DNA from: Methylobacterium sp. AMS5
GTDB lineage: Bacteria; Pseudomonadota; Alphaproteobacteria; Rhizobiales; Beijerinckiaceae
NCBI RefSeq assembly: GCF_001542815.1
Contig: NZ_CP006992.1
Location: 5,371,451-5,435,450, forward strand
Length of the DNA: 64,000 nucleotides
Direction: 5' to 3'
In this document: positions 19,523 through 28,572 of the stretch, in pieces
Layout: every line of letters starts with the position of its first letter
Numbering within the stretch: the stretch's first letter is position 1
Notes under the pieces: model-generated
Seen by the model: the letters and a program-made list of their open reading frames with translations, nothing else
Told to the model about the DNA's origin: nothing
The model's database searches: none
Translations under genes and position numbers: made by a program

Positions 19523-20452
19523 CTACTTGAGGTGGGCGAAGTAGACGTCGCCCGCGGCCTGCTTTAACTCGGCCCCGGCCTCGCGGCCGATCGCGTCCGC
19601 GTCCGCCGCCAATCCCTCCCGATGGACCGCCCAGTGGCGGCTGCCATCCGGCAGGAACAGCAAGCCGTCGAGGCTGATGCGATCCCCCCTCACCTGCGCC
19701 AGGGCCGCGATGGGTGTGCGGCACGAGCCGTCGAGTTCGGCAAGCAGCCCGCGTTCCGCGTCGAGCGCCGTCGTCGTGGTGGCGCAGGCGACGGGCGCCA
19801 ACAGCGCCCGGATCGCGTCGTCGCCGGCCCGGCACTCGATGCCGAGTGCGCCTTGTGCCACGGCCGGGAGCATCTCTTCCACCGACAGCACGCTGCGGGC
19901 GATATCCGCCATCCCGAGGCGCTGCAGGCCGGCGAGCGCCAGCAAGGTGGCGTCGCACTCCCCCGCCTCCAGCTTGCGCATCCGGGTATTGGCATTGCCA
20001 CGCAGCGGCACGATGGTGAGATCGGGCCGGTGCATCAGCACCTGTGCTCCGCGCCTGAGCGAAGAGGTGCCGACCCGTGCGCCGGAGGGCAGATCGGCCA
20101 GACCGTTGGCCCCATTCGCGCTGAGGAAGGCGTCGCGCGGGTCGTCGCGTTCCAGGATGCAGGCGATGGCGAGCCCGTCGGGAAGCCACGTTTCCACGTC
20201 CTTCATCGAGTGAACGGCGACATCGATCTCGTCGGCAAACAGGGCTTGTTCGAGTTCCTTGGTGAACAGGCCCTTGCCGCCGATCTCGGAGAGCGGCCGG
20301 TCGAGCACGCGGTCGGCCACGGTCGAGACGACGATGATTTCCGTCTCCAATCCCGGATTGGCCGCCACGATCCGATCGCGGACCATGCCGGTCTGGGCCA
20401 GCGCCATCGGGCTGCCGCGGGTTCCGATTCTCAAGGCGCGCGAAAGGCTCAT
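19523..20452 (-). CDS. hemC: Hydroxymethylbilane synthase (porphobilinogen deaminase)
   Basis: This 309-residue enzyme joins four porphobilinogens into hydroxymethylbilane in haem, cobalamin and bacteriochlorophyll synthesis. Visible features are RIGTRGSPMALAQ at the N terminus, catalytic Asp in HSMKDVE (about 85), arginine-rich substrate sites GTSSLRRGAQ and PLRGNANTR, QGALGIECR, and the dipyrromethane-cofactor cysteine in DGSCRTPIAA (Cys244). Length and motifs are normal and the ATG at 20450-20452 is clear. It is divergent from tRNA-Lys. No other haem gene is beside it in the window. Confidence 0.97.
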   Translation of the reverse strand: MSLSRALRIGTRGSPMALAQTGMVRDRIVAANPGLETEIIVVSTVADRVLDRPLSEIGGKGLFTKELEQALFADEIDVAVHSMKDVETWLPDGLAIACILERDDPRDAFLSANGANGLADLPSGARVGTSSLRRGAQVLMHRPDLTIVPLRGNANTRMRKLEAGECDATLLALAGLQRLGMADIARSVLSVEEMLPAVAQGALGIECRAGDDAIRALLAPVACATTTTALDAERGLLAELDGSCRTPIAALAQVRGDRISLDGLLFLPDGSRHWAVHREGLAADADAIGREAGAELKQAAGDVYFAHLK

Positions 20453-20540
20453 GCTTGCGCTTTACCCGAGACGATGCCGCCCGTCACGCGCTGGCGCGCA
20501 TGTAAGGCTGTGCGGGACGCGAGATCCCGGCGGCACTTTG

Positions 20541-20557
20541 TCGGAAAACTTTTCCGA
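20541..20557. promoter_or_regulatory. Perfect 17-bp palindrome between hemC and tRNA-Lys
   Basis: TCGGAAAA-C-TTTTCCGA is a perfect 8+1+8 palindrome about 90 bases upstream of the hemC start and about 90 bases upstream of the tRNA. It could be an operator for either divergent transcript; no regulator can be assigned. Confidence 0.4.
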
Positions 20558-20562
20558 GGGGG

Positions 20563-20590
20563 CTGGACACGCCATCCGGTCGTTGCTAAT
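20563..20590 (+). promoter_or_regulatory. Possible promoter of tRNA-Lys
   Basis: CTGGAC (20563-20568) and GCTAAT (20585-20590), 16 bases apart, loosely fit -35 and -10 boxes. The second box matches four of six consensus bases, the first is poor. They lie about 57 bases before the tRNA, a normal distance for a 5' leader. Confidence 0.3.
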
Positions 20591-20647
20591 CCGCCGCCAC
20601 CGAACGGGATTGGTGGCCCGGCGGTCCAGCCTCCTCACCGAGGCTTC

Positions 20648-20723
<76 letters not shown>

Positions 20724-20766
20724 AACATTCCAAGCACTGAGCCGATACCTCAGACGCCATTTCGAT

Positions 20767-21129
20767 ATGACGTCAGCGGCTCATCTCGACAAACCCTCCC
20801 GCTTCAATCTCGACTCCAGCCGCTTGCGCGCCCTCGGGGCGCTGTGCGACGGAGGTCGGGTGACCGCTCAGCGTGCGCAACGGCGCGTCGGTCAAGCCGG
20901 CCTCGACGTTGCCGCCGTGGCGCAGGTCCATCAACGTCACCTCCGGGCCGATGCCGAGATCGTCCAGCGGACGGGCATCCGCGTCGGGCAGATCGTCCTT
21001 GTCCGCAAAGGACCGTTCGCGGGCTTCCCGGCGATCGTCGATGCGATACTGCCGAACGACTCGGTGTGCGTGGCCACGAGCCCTTTCGGAGGCGCCTCAA
21101 ATCTTTCGCTTGCACCTACAAAAGTTTAA
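20767..21129 (+). CDS. KOW-domain protein (NusG C-terminal-like)
   Basis: This is a 120-residue protein. Residues about 70-115 (GQIVLVRKGPFAGFPAIVDAI, then VCVATSPFGG and a final strand) match the KOW motif that forms the C-terminal beta barrel of NusG, with the GPFAG turn and the V-x-V-x-x-F-G strand. The NGN domain of NusG/RfaH is missing; the N-terminal half is a basic, Arg/Ala-rich helix region with no recognised fold. In NusG the KOW barrel binds S10 or Rho, so a role in transcription-translation coupling is possible but unproven. The gene follows tRNA-Lys by 43 bases and could be read from the same promoter. The 3' side falls abruptly into AT-rich DNA. Confidence 0.65.
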   Translation: MTSAAHLDKPSRFNLDSSRLRALGALCDGGRVTAQRAQRRVGQAGLDVAAVAQVHQRHLRADAEIVQRTGIRVGQIVLVRKGPFAGFPAIVDAILPNDSVCVATSPFGGASNLSLAPTKV

Positions 21130-21327
21130 GCGATCCAATGTCCCCAAAAGATAGCAAGCCCCAAAGTCGATTGAATTTTTATAATATGATATTTGACGGA
21201 GATGATTTAAATATTGAAATTTCATACGCTCTAAATCTATCAAGTCTTACCCCCAAAGTGCGTCTGCGAAAAGTTTGCTGCACGGTTGATATTTTGCATT
21301 CGGGGCCGTGCAGCGAAGGCTCAAGCC

Positions 21328-22443
21328 ATGCCCGCGATCAATGGAACCAATCAGGCAGATACCCTCCTCGGCACGGATGACGACGACATCATCGACGGGC
21401 GAGGCGGAAACGACAGCCTCACCGGCGGTGCCGGAAACGATACTTTGTACGGAGGATCCGGCGAGGATCGCCTCGATGGTGGCGATGGCGTCGATGTCCT
21501 TTGGGGAGGCAGTGGGCGCGACACGTTGATCGGTGGTAGCGGCGACCTTCTGTACGGAGAAGGCGGCAACGACCATTTCGTTCTGCTGACACCGGGACCG
21601 CGCGGCCCCTTGGACAAGATCGAAGCCTTCGGCGGCACTGGCGACGATAGCTTCACGGGGTCGGGATACTACAGCTTCCGCTTGGCCCTGCATGGCGACG
21701 CCGGTCGTGACAGCTTCAGCTTCGACTTCCTTCAGGCGAGCCACCTCGAGGGTGGAGACGGTGGGGACACGTTCGACATCAACACGATGTCGAGCGGCAC
21801 GCTGTCGGGCGACGGTGGCAACGACAGCATGAGAATCGGCAGTGCGCTTGGTACGATCCATGGCGGCGACGGCAACGATACGATCTCGATCGGGTCTGCC
21901 AAATCCACGGCATACGTCTACGGCGATGCCGGAAACGACACCATTTCGGTCAATGTCGGGCGCGCCGTCGTCGATGGCGGCGAGGGCAACGATCACCTGA
22001 CGGGCGGCTACGATCGCTACGTGTCGAGTCAGTTCTACGGAGGGGCGGGGAACGACGTGATCGCCAGTCGCGGGCATAACATCCTCGACGGCGGCGATGG
22101 TCGCGACACGCTGGAGAGCGGCGCCTATCAGAATGTGATGACCGGGGGCGCGGGAGCGGATCGCTTCGTCTACGGCGATCTCGTTCAACTGGATATGATG
22201 GGCGCCGACACCATCACCGACTTCTCGGTCGCGTCCAGGGACAAGCTGGACCTGTCGGGGTTGCTCGCCAGGGTCGGGGCGTCGGCCGACCCCTTCGGCG
22301 ATGGGTGGCTATCGCTCGCCGTGGTCGACGGGTCCACGGAAGTTCTGTTCGACAAGGATGGCGATGCAGATAACTTACAGACGCTTGTCGTCCTTCAGGG
22401 TATCGATATCACGCATCAACGGGACGTCGCATTGATCCTGTGA
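21328..22443 (+). CDS. RTX-type calcium-binding protein
   Basis: This is a 371-residue acidic protein of glycine-aspartate nonapeptide repeats (GGNDSLTGGAGNDTLYGGSGEDRLDGG near the N terminus, in pieces through residue 290). These repeats fold into a calcium-filled beta roll. The C terminus (TITDFSVASRDKLDLSGLL and a final DKDGDADNL segment) resembles type I secretion C-terminal domains, so export through an ABC-TolC type I system is likely. There is no N-terminal signal peptide, as expected for that route. The ATG at 21328 starts just before the first repeat (NGTNQADTLLGT). An AT-rich leader of about 190 bases precedes it. No secretion genes are adjacent. No enzymatic domain is visible. Confidence 0.9.
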   Translation: MPAINGTNQADTLLGTDDDDIIDGRGGNDSLTGGAGNDTLYGGSGEDRLDGGDGVDVLWGGSGRDTLIGGSGDLLYGEGGNDHFVLLTPGPRGPLDKIEAFGGTGDDSFTGSGYYSFRLALHGDAGRDSFSFDFLQASHLEGGDGGDTFDINTMSSGTLSGDGGNDSMRIGSALGTIHGGDGNDTISIGSAKSTAYVYGDAGNDTISVNVGRAVVDGGEGNDHLTGGYDRYVSSQFYGGAGNDVIASRGHNILDGGDGRDTLESGAYQNVMTGGAGADRFVYGDLVQLDMMGADTITDFSVASRDKLDLSGLLARVGASADPFGDGWLSLAVVDGSTEVLFDKDGDADNLQTLVVLQGIDITHQRDVALIL

Positions 22444-22599
22444 GTGCAGCCATTGCTGATGCGCAGCGCAGCTGTATGAAACCGCGCCAACGTCTGCGTT
22501 TTTGTTGTAATTTCCCGCCTGGGATCGATGTTGAGCCGCGACGGAGACGGGTTGTACGGCTTCTCCACCTTGGAGGCTGATCCTATAGAGCGTGCCCTT

Positions 22600-22678
22600 A
22601 GTGCCTCTCGCAAAATTCCCTCGGCGCCGTCCTCGCCAAAGCGAGAACGGTCAGAGATCGGGGATTCTGTAAGGCACT
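22600..22678 (+). repeat. 79-bp palindromic intergenic repeat, copy B
   Basis: The length equals that of copy A and the arms are the same (AGTGCCTCTCGCAAAA and the reverse of CTGTAAGGCACT), with core CCTCGCCAAAGCGAGAACGG. It lies between the RTX gene and the small gene 22712-22918. Confidence 0.78.
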
Positions 22679-22711
22679 CTCAGTGGACAGGGGCTTCAGG
22701 AAACCTGCAGC

Positions 22712-22918
22712 CTACCGGCTCCCGAAGCCGGTCTGTTCGCGCTCGATAGCCTTCAGGGCGCTTTCGTAGGCCTTGGCCTCGCTGGGGAAGGCTCGGTCAG
22801 ACCGCTCGGTCAGCTTCCCGTGCTTCCTGAGGGCCCATCCGAACTGGCCCTCGGGCTTCGTCAGCGGCTCGATGGTGATTGAGTAGGGGTGCGGCACTTC
22901 GTTGGTCATGGATGTCAT
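22712..22918 (-). CDS. Small conserved-looking hypothetical protein
   Basis: This 68-residue soluble protein (start ATG 22916-22918; a second ATG three codons later is also possible) has normal codon use. It contains YSITIEPLTKPEGQFGWALRK, a beta-strand pattern, followed by a helix (SEAKAYESALKAIEREQ). It resembles a small single-domain alpha/beta protein, but the family is not recognised. It sits alone between a palindromic repeat and a longer non-coding stretch. Confidence 0.6.
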   Translation of the reverse strand: MTSMTNEVPHPYSITIEPLTKPEGQFGWALRKHGKLTERSDRAFPSEAKAYESALKAIEREQTGFGSR

Positions 22919-22943
22919 ATGCCATGCGGATCGCCCAGCCACT

Positions 22944-23373
22944 AGAGCCGTATCCGACCTGATTGCATCAGGCCGGCGTCTCTAGCTCATTGTTTTGACG
23001 CGCATTCTTTCGACGAACCGGTCACCACTTCGTCGGAATGCGCGCTAGCGCCGCCGTTGGTAGACCATGGCTCCGGCAGGCTCATACGCTCCGGCCGTCG
23101 GGCGAAGCCAACCGGACGCCGGGATGCTTTGACCGACTCGTTCCAGCGGAAGGTGATGCGGTCGGTGCCGCTGGCGTTGACCGTGTCCTGTGCGGTCATG
23201 GCGTGGAAGCGGCTGTCTGTCTTTGCTCGAAAACGAGAATCGTCAGACGCCGCAATTCGTCCAGGCGTCGACAGACCCTCAGCCGAGAAAGAGCGGCTCA
23301 CACTTGCTCCAGAGCCATCCCGAATGTGGCTGCTGCCGTCGATAGACCGCCGTCGGGGCAGTCCGCATTTTGT
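22944..23373. other. Intergenic stretch with a short inverted repeat and a doubtful ORF
   Basis: A palindromic segment at 22950-22986 (CTAGAG arms CTCTAG, centre ATCCGACCTGATTGC) shares AGAGCCGTATCCG with 8538-8550, next to the glmM stop. A minus-strand ORF 22987-23199 (70 codons from ATG 23197-23199, with ITFRWNESVKASRRPVGFARRPERM) has coding-like composition but no recognised motif and is not called as a gene. The remainder shows nothing. Confidence 0.4.
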
Positions 23374-25083
23374 TCAAAGGCCGAGGGCTAAGCCGTCACT
23401 GCGCGGATCGTGGGCGCCGATGAAGCGGCCGTCATCTTCGATTCGGATCGCGCCCGGATGGCCGGCCAGGGGGCTCTGGGCGGGGATGGGGCTGATCTCG
23501 TGCCCTCGTGCCTTCAGCTCTTCGAACACGGCCTGACCCGCATCGAGTTCGAGCTTCAGGCTGTCGCGGCTGTCCGAGAACGTCTTGCCCAGAAGGAACC
23601 GAGGGCGTGCGAGGGCGGTGAGCGGATCCATCCCGTAATCGATCAGGCGCGTCAGCACCGCCGACAAGGTCTGTGGTTGCCCATCTGCGCCCTGCGTTCC
23701 GTACAGCAACGTCGGACGGCCGTTCTTGAAATACATGCCGGGATTGAGCGTGTGGAACGGGCGCTTTCCGGGGCGCAGCACGTTGATGCTGTTGGCGTCC
23801 ACGCCGAAGGATGCGCCGCGATTGTGCCAAAGGATGCCGGTATCGCCCGCGACGACGCCGCTTCCCCAATCGAAATAGACCGTCTGCAGCAGGCTGACAC
23901 AGTTGCCGTCCCGGTCGGCGGCTCCGATGAAGACGGTATCACCGGTCTTGAAGAGATAGGGCCAGGGCGCGGCCGTGCGCGAATCGATGCTCCGGGCCTG
24001 CGCATCGAGGTGCGAGGCCGAGAGGAGCCGCTCGACGGGCACATCGACGAAATCGGGATCGGCGATGAAGCGATTGCGGTCGATGAAGGCCAGTTTCACG
24101 GCCTCGACGAGGAGGTGGTAGTAATCGGCGCTGCCTTCGGGAATGGAAGCCACGTCGAAGCGGTCGAGAACGCCCATGATCTCCAGGGTGGTGAGGCCCT
24201 GTGTCGGCGGGCGCAGGCTGATGAGCTCCCCGCCCCGGTAGGGCACGCGCAGCGCGCTCTCGTTGCGCGCACGGCAGCGGGCAAGGTCGTCCGCCGTCAG
24301 GGGCGAGCCCGCCTGTTGCAGGCCGCGCGCGATCCGGCGGGCCAGCTCGCCCTCGTAGAAGTCGCGGCCGCCATTCTCCGCAAGCGTCGTGAGCGTGCGG
24401 GCGAGCTCGGGCTGCCGAAAAGTCTCCCCCGCCTCCAAGATGCGGCCTTCGGCGGTGAACACGCGCACGACATCGGGCCAGTTGCCGATCTCCTTGGCCC
24501 GGAAGTTCGCCCAGAAGCGTTGCGACGGCGTCAGGGGAAAGCCGTCCGATGCGTAGGCGATGGCGCGCTGGAACAGTCCTTTCCAGGATTGCCGCCCACC
24601 CCAGGCCCGCTGGCTGTAGGTGAAGGCTTGCTCCCAGGTATCAACGGCGCCCGCGGCGGTGATCGCCGAACCGGGTCCGCGCAGCGGGATCGGCTGGCCG
24701 TCCTCCGGCGGCGTCGCCGCCGCCTGGCCGATGCCGGACAGGGTGAAGCTGGCGCCGTTGCGGTCGCTGACGATCATGAACGCGTCACCGCCCAGACCGC
24801 AGAAATGCGGGTAGGTCACGCAGAGGGTGGCGTTGATGGCGATTGCCGCCTCGATGGCGTTGCCGCCCGCCCGCAGCACCTCCCGTCCGACCTCGCTGGC
24901 GAGTTCGTGCGGGCTCGTCACCATGCCCTGACGGGACTGGGCGAGGGCGCCGCGGGGGGCGCTCGCTTCGGCGAAGAGACGGCTCGGCATGGTCGTCGCT
25001 CCCAGAGCAGCCGCAGAGGTCAGGAGAAGTGCGCGCCGAGAGGCGGTCAGCGCGGGATGGTGAAGGTTTTCGCTAAGATCCAT
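23374..25083 (-). CDS. Gamma-glutamyltransferase-family protein
   Basis: This 569-residue protein belongs to the Ntn-hydrolase gamma-glutamyltransferase family, which splits gamma-glutamyl amides such as glutathione and matures by self-cleavage. The N terminus (SRRALLLTSAAALGA) suggests a Tat-exported precursor. Family landmarks are GGNAIEAAIAINATLCVTYPH, CGLGGDAFMIV, LRPPTQGLTTLEIM and the nucleophile region GDTVFIGAADRDGN with Thr383 as likely new N terminus. Later come NRGASF and GTQGADGQPQTL. The ATG at 25081-25083 is the start; the longer frame upstream is a shadow of the deacetylase gene. It is the last gene of the apparent 30.7-23.4 kb transport operon, 80 bases downstream of the deacetylase. 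Confidence 0.92.
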   Translation of the reverse strand: MDLSENLHHPALTASRRALLLTSAAALGATTMPSRLFAEASAPRGALAQSRQGMVTSPHELASEVGREVLRAGGNAIEAAIAINATLCVTYPHFCGLGGDAFMIVSDRNGASFTLSGIGQAAATPPEDGQPIPLRGPGSAITAAGAVDTWEQAFTYSQRAWGGRQSWKGLFQRAIAYASDGFPLTPSQRFWANFRAKEIGNWPDVVRVFTAEGRILEAGETFRQPELARTLTTLAENGGRDFYEGELARRIARGLQQAGSPLTADDLARCRARNESALRVPYRGGELISLRPPTQGLTTLEIMGVLDRFDVASIPEGSADYYHLLVEAVKLAFIDRNRFIADPDFVDVPVERLLSASHLDAQARSIDSRTAAPWPYLFKTGDTVFIGAADRDGNCVSLLQTVYFDWGSGVVAGDTGILWHNRGASFGVDANSINVLRPGKRPFHTLNPGMYFKNGRPTLLYGTQGADGQPQTLSAVLTRLIDYGMDPLTALARPRFLLGKTFSDSRDSLKLELDAGQAVFEELKARGHEISPIPAQSPLAGHPGAIRIEDDGRFIGAHDPRSDGLALGL

Positions 25084-25163
25084 GGCGGCGTCTCCGGGGC
25101 TTCCGCTTGGGCCGAGCGAGAGACCGTCGCCCGGTGATGCCTGAGACCGGCCGCACGGTGCCG

Positions 25164-26102
25164 CTATTCCGGCAACTCGGCGGCGTGCGCCGCGATCGCG
25201 CCGGCCGTGGTAAGCCAGACCGTGTCGCGATGCCCGGCGATCCGTTCGAGAGCCTGCCGCAGGGGGCGTAAGCGGTGGGGCTGGCCGACGATGTAGGGAT
25301 GCAAGGCGATGCCCATGACGAGCGGCGCGCGGCGCGACTGCTCCAGCATCTCCTCGAAGGCATCGGTGATGGCCTCGGCGAAGGCGCGCCCCGTGTCCTT
25401 GCGGGCGACGATCGCGGGGATGTCGTTGAGTTCCTGCGGATAGGGCACCGAGAGGATGCGCCCGCCGTTCCGCGTCGCGAACCACGTCGGCTGGTCGTCG
25501 TGGCACCAGTCGAGCAGGTAGCGGTAACCCGCCTCCGCCAGCAGATCCGGCGTGACCCGCGACTGCGAGATCCAGGGGCCGAGCCAGCCCGCGGGCGCCC
25601 TGCCCTCCTCCCGCGTCAGAACCGCGGTCGCCTCGGCGATCAGCGCCCGCTCCTCGGCCTCGGAGAGGGTGCCCTGCCGTTCGGAATTGCTGCGCCCGTG
25701 CCCGACGATCTCGTCGCCGCGGGCGCGGAAGGCTTCGATCAAGCCCGGGCACTCCCGGTAGATCCGGCTGTTGACGAGGATGCTCGCCGGCATCTGCAAC
25801 GCGTCGAGCATGTCGCGGATGCGCCATGCGCCGACCCGGTTGCCCCAATCGCGCCAGGCATAGTTCAGCACGTCCGGCTGCGGCCCGCCCGGCGCCAACT
25901 CGGCGCCGAGGCCGGCGCCGAAGTCGAAGGTTTCGAGGTTGAGCGCGAGGTAAACCGCGAGGCGTTTTCCACCCGGCCAGTCGTAGACCGGGCGGTCCGG
26001 CAGGGCGGAATAGGCGTAGCGGCCATGGCCGGCAGGGGGCGGCGCCGATGTCGTCACGGGAAGGGTCTCGATCCTGTCGTTGTGGGACGCGTGCACCGTC
26101 AC
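25164..26102 (-). CDS. Polysaccharide-deacetylase-fold hydrolase (PuuE-like)
   Basis: This is a 312-residue NodB-fold protein of the cytoplasmic subgroup that includes allantoinase PuuE and peptidoglycan deacetylases acting on small cyclic amides. Seen are WPGGKRLAVYLALNLE, the metal/catalytic loop NSRIYRE and the GDEIVGHGRSNSE histidine motif. GWLGPWISQSRVTPDLL, YLLDWCHDDQPTWF and the closing GIALHPYIVGQPHRL follow. There is no signal peptide. The start is GTG at 26100-26102, overlapping the stop of the ABC transporter fusion (GTGA), which shows translational coupling. The product is therefore likely to act on what the transporter imports, probably cleaving a cyclic or linear amide; the substrate is not determined. 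Confidence 0.88.
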   Translation of the reverse strand: MTVHASHNDRIETLPVTTSAPPPAGHGRYAYSALPDRPVYDWPGGKRLAVYLALNLETFDFGAGLGAELAPGGPQPDVLNYAWRDWGNRVGAWRIRDMLDALQMPASILVNSRIYRECPGLIEAFRARGDEIVGHGRSNSERQGTLSEAEERALIAEATAVLTREEGRAPAGWLGPWISQSRVTPDLLAEAGYRYLLDWCHDDQPTWFATRNGGRILSVPYPQELNDIPAIVARKDTGRAFAEAITDAFEEMLEQSRRAPLVMGIALHPYIVGQPHRLRPLRQALERIAGHRDTVWLTTAGAIAAHAAELPE

Positions 26103-28570
26103 GCCGCCCCGAGATAGGCGGCCTCGAGGGCCTCGTCCGCCTTGAGCTCCGCTGCCGTACCCTCCGCGGCGACGCGCCCCTGTTCCAGGACGTAGCCGCG
26201 GTCGGCCACGGTCAGCGCCAGCGCGGCCATCTGATCGACGATGAGGATCGTCGTGCCCTGGTCTCGCAGCTCGGCCACGGTCGCGTAGAGGCTGTTGATG
26301 ATCGCCGGGGCGAGGCCGAGGGAGGGCTCGTCGAGCAGGAGGATACGCGGATGCGCCATCATCCCGCGCGCGATCGCCAGCATCTGCTGCTCCCCGCCCG
26401 AGAGCAGGCCGGCGCGGCTGCCCGCCCGCTCGCGCAGGCGCGGGAACCGGTCGAGCAGCGCCTCGACTTCGGCCGGATCGACCCGGCCGCCGCGGCTCCA
26501 GGCGCCGAGGCGGATGTTCTCGACGACGGTGAGCTCGGGAAAGACTTGGCGCCCTTCCGGCACCAGGGCGAGGCCGAGCCGCGCGATCCTGTGCGCCGGC
26601 AGCGCCGCGACGGGCGTGTCCGCCAGGACCACCGAGCCCTCGACCGGGCGCAGCAGGCCCGCGAGCGAGCGCATCACCGTCGACTTGCCGGCCCCGTTCG
26701 AGCCCAGCAAAGCCACGGTCTCGCCCGGCCGCACCGCGAGGGCGATGCCGTCGAGGACGGGCGCGGCGCCGTAGCCCGCGCGCAGGCCGTGGGCGGAGAG
26801 GACCGCGTCGGCCGGACCGCTCCAGGGCGCGGACCGCGGCCGGGCCGGGGTCTCGGCGGCCCCGAGATAGGCCCGCAGCACGGCGGGGTCCCGGCGCACC
26901 TCGGCGGGCGTGCCGCGGGCGATCGGGCGGCCCGCATCCATGACGAGGATGCGGTCGGACACGCCCATCACCAGGGGCATGTCGTGCTCGACCAGGATCA
27001 CCGCGATGCCGCAGGCCGCGATCCGGCGCAGCAGCGCGCCGACGCGGTCGGTCTCGGCCCGGGCGAGGCCGGCGGCCGGCTCGTCGAGGAGCAGCACGAG
27101 CGGGGATCCGGCGAGCGCCCGGGCGATCTCCACCAGCCGCCGGTCGACATGCGGCAGTTCGGAGGCCGGACGGTCGAGTTCGCCGGCATAGCCGACGAAG
27201 GCGAGCAGGGCCGCCGCATCCTGCCGGTCCCGCGCTTGCGCCCGGCGTAGCAGACGCCCAGGGGTGCGGGCGAGGATCACGTTCTCGATGACGCTGAGCG
27301 AGCCGAACAGCCGGGTCGTCTGGTAGGTGCGGGCGATGCCGGCGCGGGCGATGGCGTGGGCCGGCTTCCCGCTAAGTTCGCGCGCTCCGAGGCGGATCGT
27401 ACCGGCGCTTGGGCGGTAGAAGCCCGAGATCATGTTGAGGACGGTGGTCTTGCCGGCGCCGTTCGGGCCGATGACGCTGGTAATGGCACCGGGGCGCGCG
27501 TCGAAGGCGACGCCGTCCGCTGCCCGGATCCCGCCGAAGGCGATGCCGAGCCCCTCGACGGCGAGCGGCACGCCCCCGGTCCGCTGCAGGAAGTCCGGTG
27601 CCTCGGCTCCCGGCTCCGCGCGCGTTCCGCCACCCCGCGGTAGGAGACGACTGAGGCTGCCGACGATGCCCGCCGGCACGAGCCAGAGCACCACGAGGGT
27701 GGTCAGGCCGAAGAACAGTAGCCGGTACTCGGCGAGCCCGGCGAGCGCCTCGGGCAGGAGCACCGTCACCCCCGCGCCGAACAGGGGCCCGAGCACGGTG
27801 CCGGCCCCACCGACCACCACCGCGAGGACGAACAGGATCGACTGCGTGAACGGGAACGAACTTGGCGCGATGAACAGCATGAGCGGCGGCAGCACCGCAC
27901 CCGCGAGCCCGGTCAGCGCCGCCGAGATCGCGAAGGCGGCGGTCTTCACCCGGACCGGATCGAAGCCCAGCGAGGCGGCGGCGACATCGGCGTCGCGCAC
28001 CGCGCGCAAAGCCTGGCCGAGACGGGCATGGCGGAGCCGGTGGAAGCCGTACAGGCTGAGACCCGCGCCGATCACCGCGAGCCACGCGAGGTCGCGTTCG
28101 CCGAGGGGAAGGCCGAACAGGTTCGGGCCGGTGGCGACCACGAGGCCGTTCTGCCCGCCGGTGAGTTCCCCGCCCTCGATCAGCGCGTGCTCGACGAGGA
28201 AGCCGAACGCGATCGTCACCATGGCGAGGTAGGGCCCGCGTACCCGCATCGCCGGCACGGCGAGCGCTGCGCCGACGAGGGCGGAGAGCCCGGCCGCGGC
28301 GGGAAGCGCCAGCCAGAAGCTCACGCCCTTGAGCGTCAGGATCGCGCTCGCATAGGCGCCGAGCGCGTAGAACCCGGCATGGCCGAACGAGATCAGCCCC
28401 CCGAGTCCGAGCAAGACGTTGAGGCCGGTTCCGGCCACCACCGTGAGTGCCACGAGGGCGATGACGAAGTGGCTGTAGCCGCTCGTCGCGGCGACGAGTG
28501 CGAGGCCCGCGAGCGTCAGGGCCAGGATGGCGAGCGGCATCGCGGCCGGCGCCCGGAGAAGCGAGCGCAT
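26099..28570 (-). CDS. Fused LivM-LivG-LivF branched-chain-type ABC importer
   Basis: One 823-residue protein contains three normally separate subunits. Residues about 1-310 are a LivM-like permease with eight or more membrane segments and the GLGGLISFGHAGFYALGAY loop. About 335-575 is a LivG-like ATPase with Walker A GPNGAGKTT (368-376) and Walker B LVLLLDEP (491-498). About 590-823 is a LivF-like ATPase with Walker A GSNGAGKST (623-631), signature LSGGEQQ (723-729) and Walker B ILLLDEPS. The first ATPase has a degenerate signature, ELPHVDRRL, where the key glycine is Val, so one ATP site may be impaired. LivH and LivK genes lie upstream on the same strand. Permease-LivG fusions are known; a three-part fusion is uncommon. 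Confidence 0.93.
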   Translation of the reverse strand: MRSLLRAPAAMPLAILALTLAGLALVAATSGYSHFVIALVALTVVAGTGLNVLLGLGGLISFGHAGFYALGAYASAILTLKGVSFWLALPAAAGLSALVGAALAVPAMRVRGPYLAMVTIAFGFLVEHALIEGGELTGGQNGLVVATGPNLFGLPLGERDLAWLAVIGAGLSLYGFHRLRHARLGQALRAVRDADVAAASLGFDPVRVKTAAFAISAALTGLAGAVLPPLMLFIAPSSFPFTQSILFVLAVVVGGAGTVLGPLFGAGVTVLLPEALAGLAEYRLLFFGLTTLVVLWLVPAGIVGSLSRLLPRGGGTRAEPGAEAPDFLQRTGGVPLAVEGLGIAFGGIRAADGVAFDARPGAITSVIGPNGAGKTTVLNMISGFYRPSAGTIRLGARELSGKPAHAIARAGIARTYQTTRLFGSLSVIENVILARTPGRLLRRAQARDRQDAAALLAFVGYAGELDRPASELPHVDRRLVEIARALAGSPLVLLLDEPAAGLARAETDRVGALLRRIAACGIAVILVEHDMPLVMGVSDRILVMDAGRPIARGTPAEVRRDPAVLRAYLGAAETPARPRSAPWSGPADAVLSAHGLRAGYGAAPVLDGIALAVRPGETVALLGSNGAGKSTVMRSLAGLLRPVEGSVVLADTPVAALPAHRIARLGLALVPEGRQVFPELTVVENIRLGAWSRGGRVDPAEVEALLDRFPRLRERAGSRAGLLSGGEQQMLAIARGMMAHPRILLLDEPSLGLAPAIINSLYATVAELRDQGTTILIVDQMAALALTVADRGYVLEQGRVAAEGTAAELKADEALEAAYLGAA

Positions 28571-28572
28571 GG

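Noticed and set aside
23215..23275. Possible further copy of the 79-bp repeat near 23220
   Set aside because: Only a short match (GAGAA-TCGTCAGA) to the core was seen and the arms are absent.
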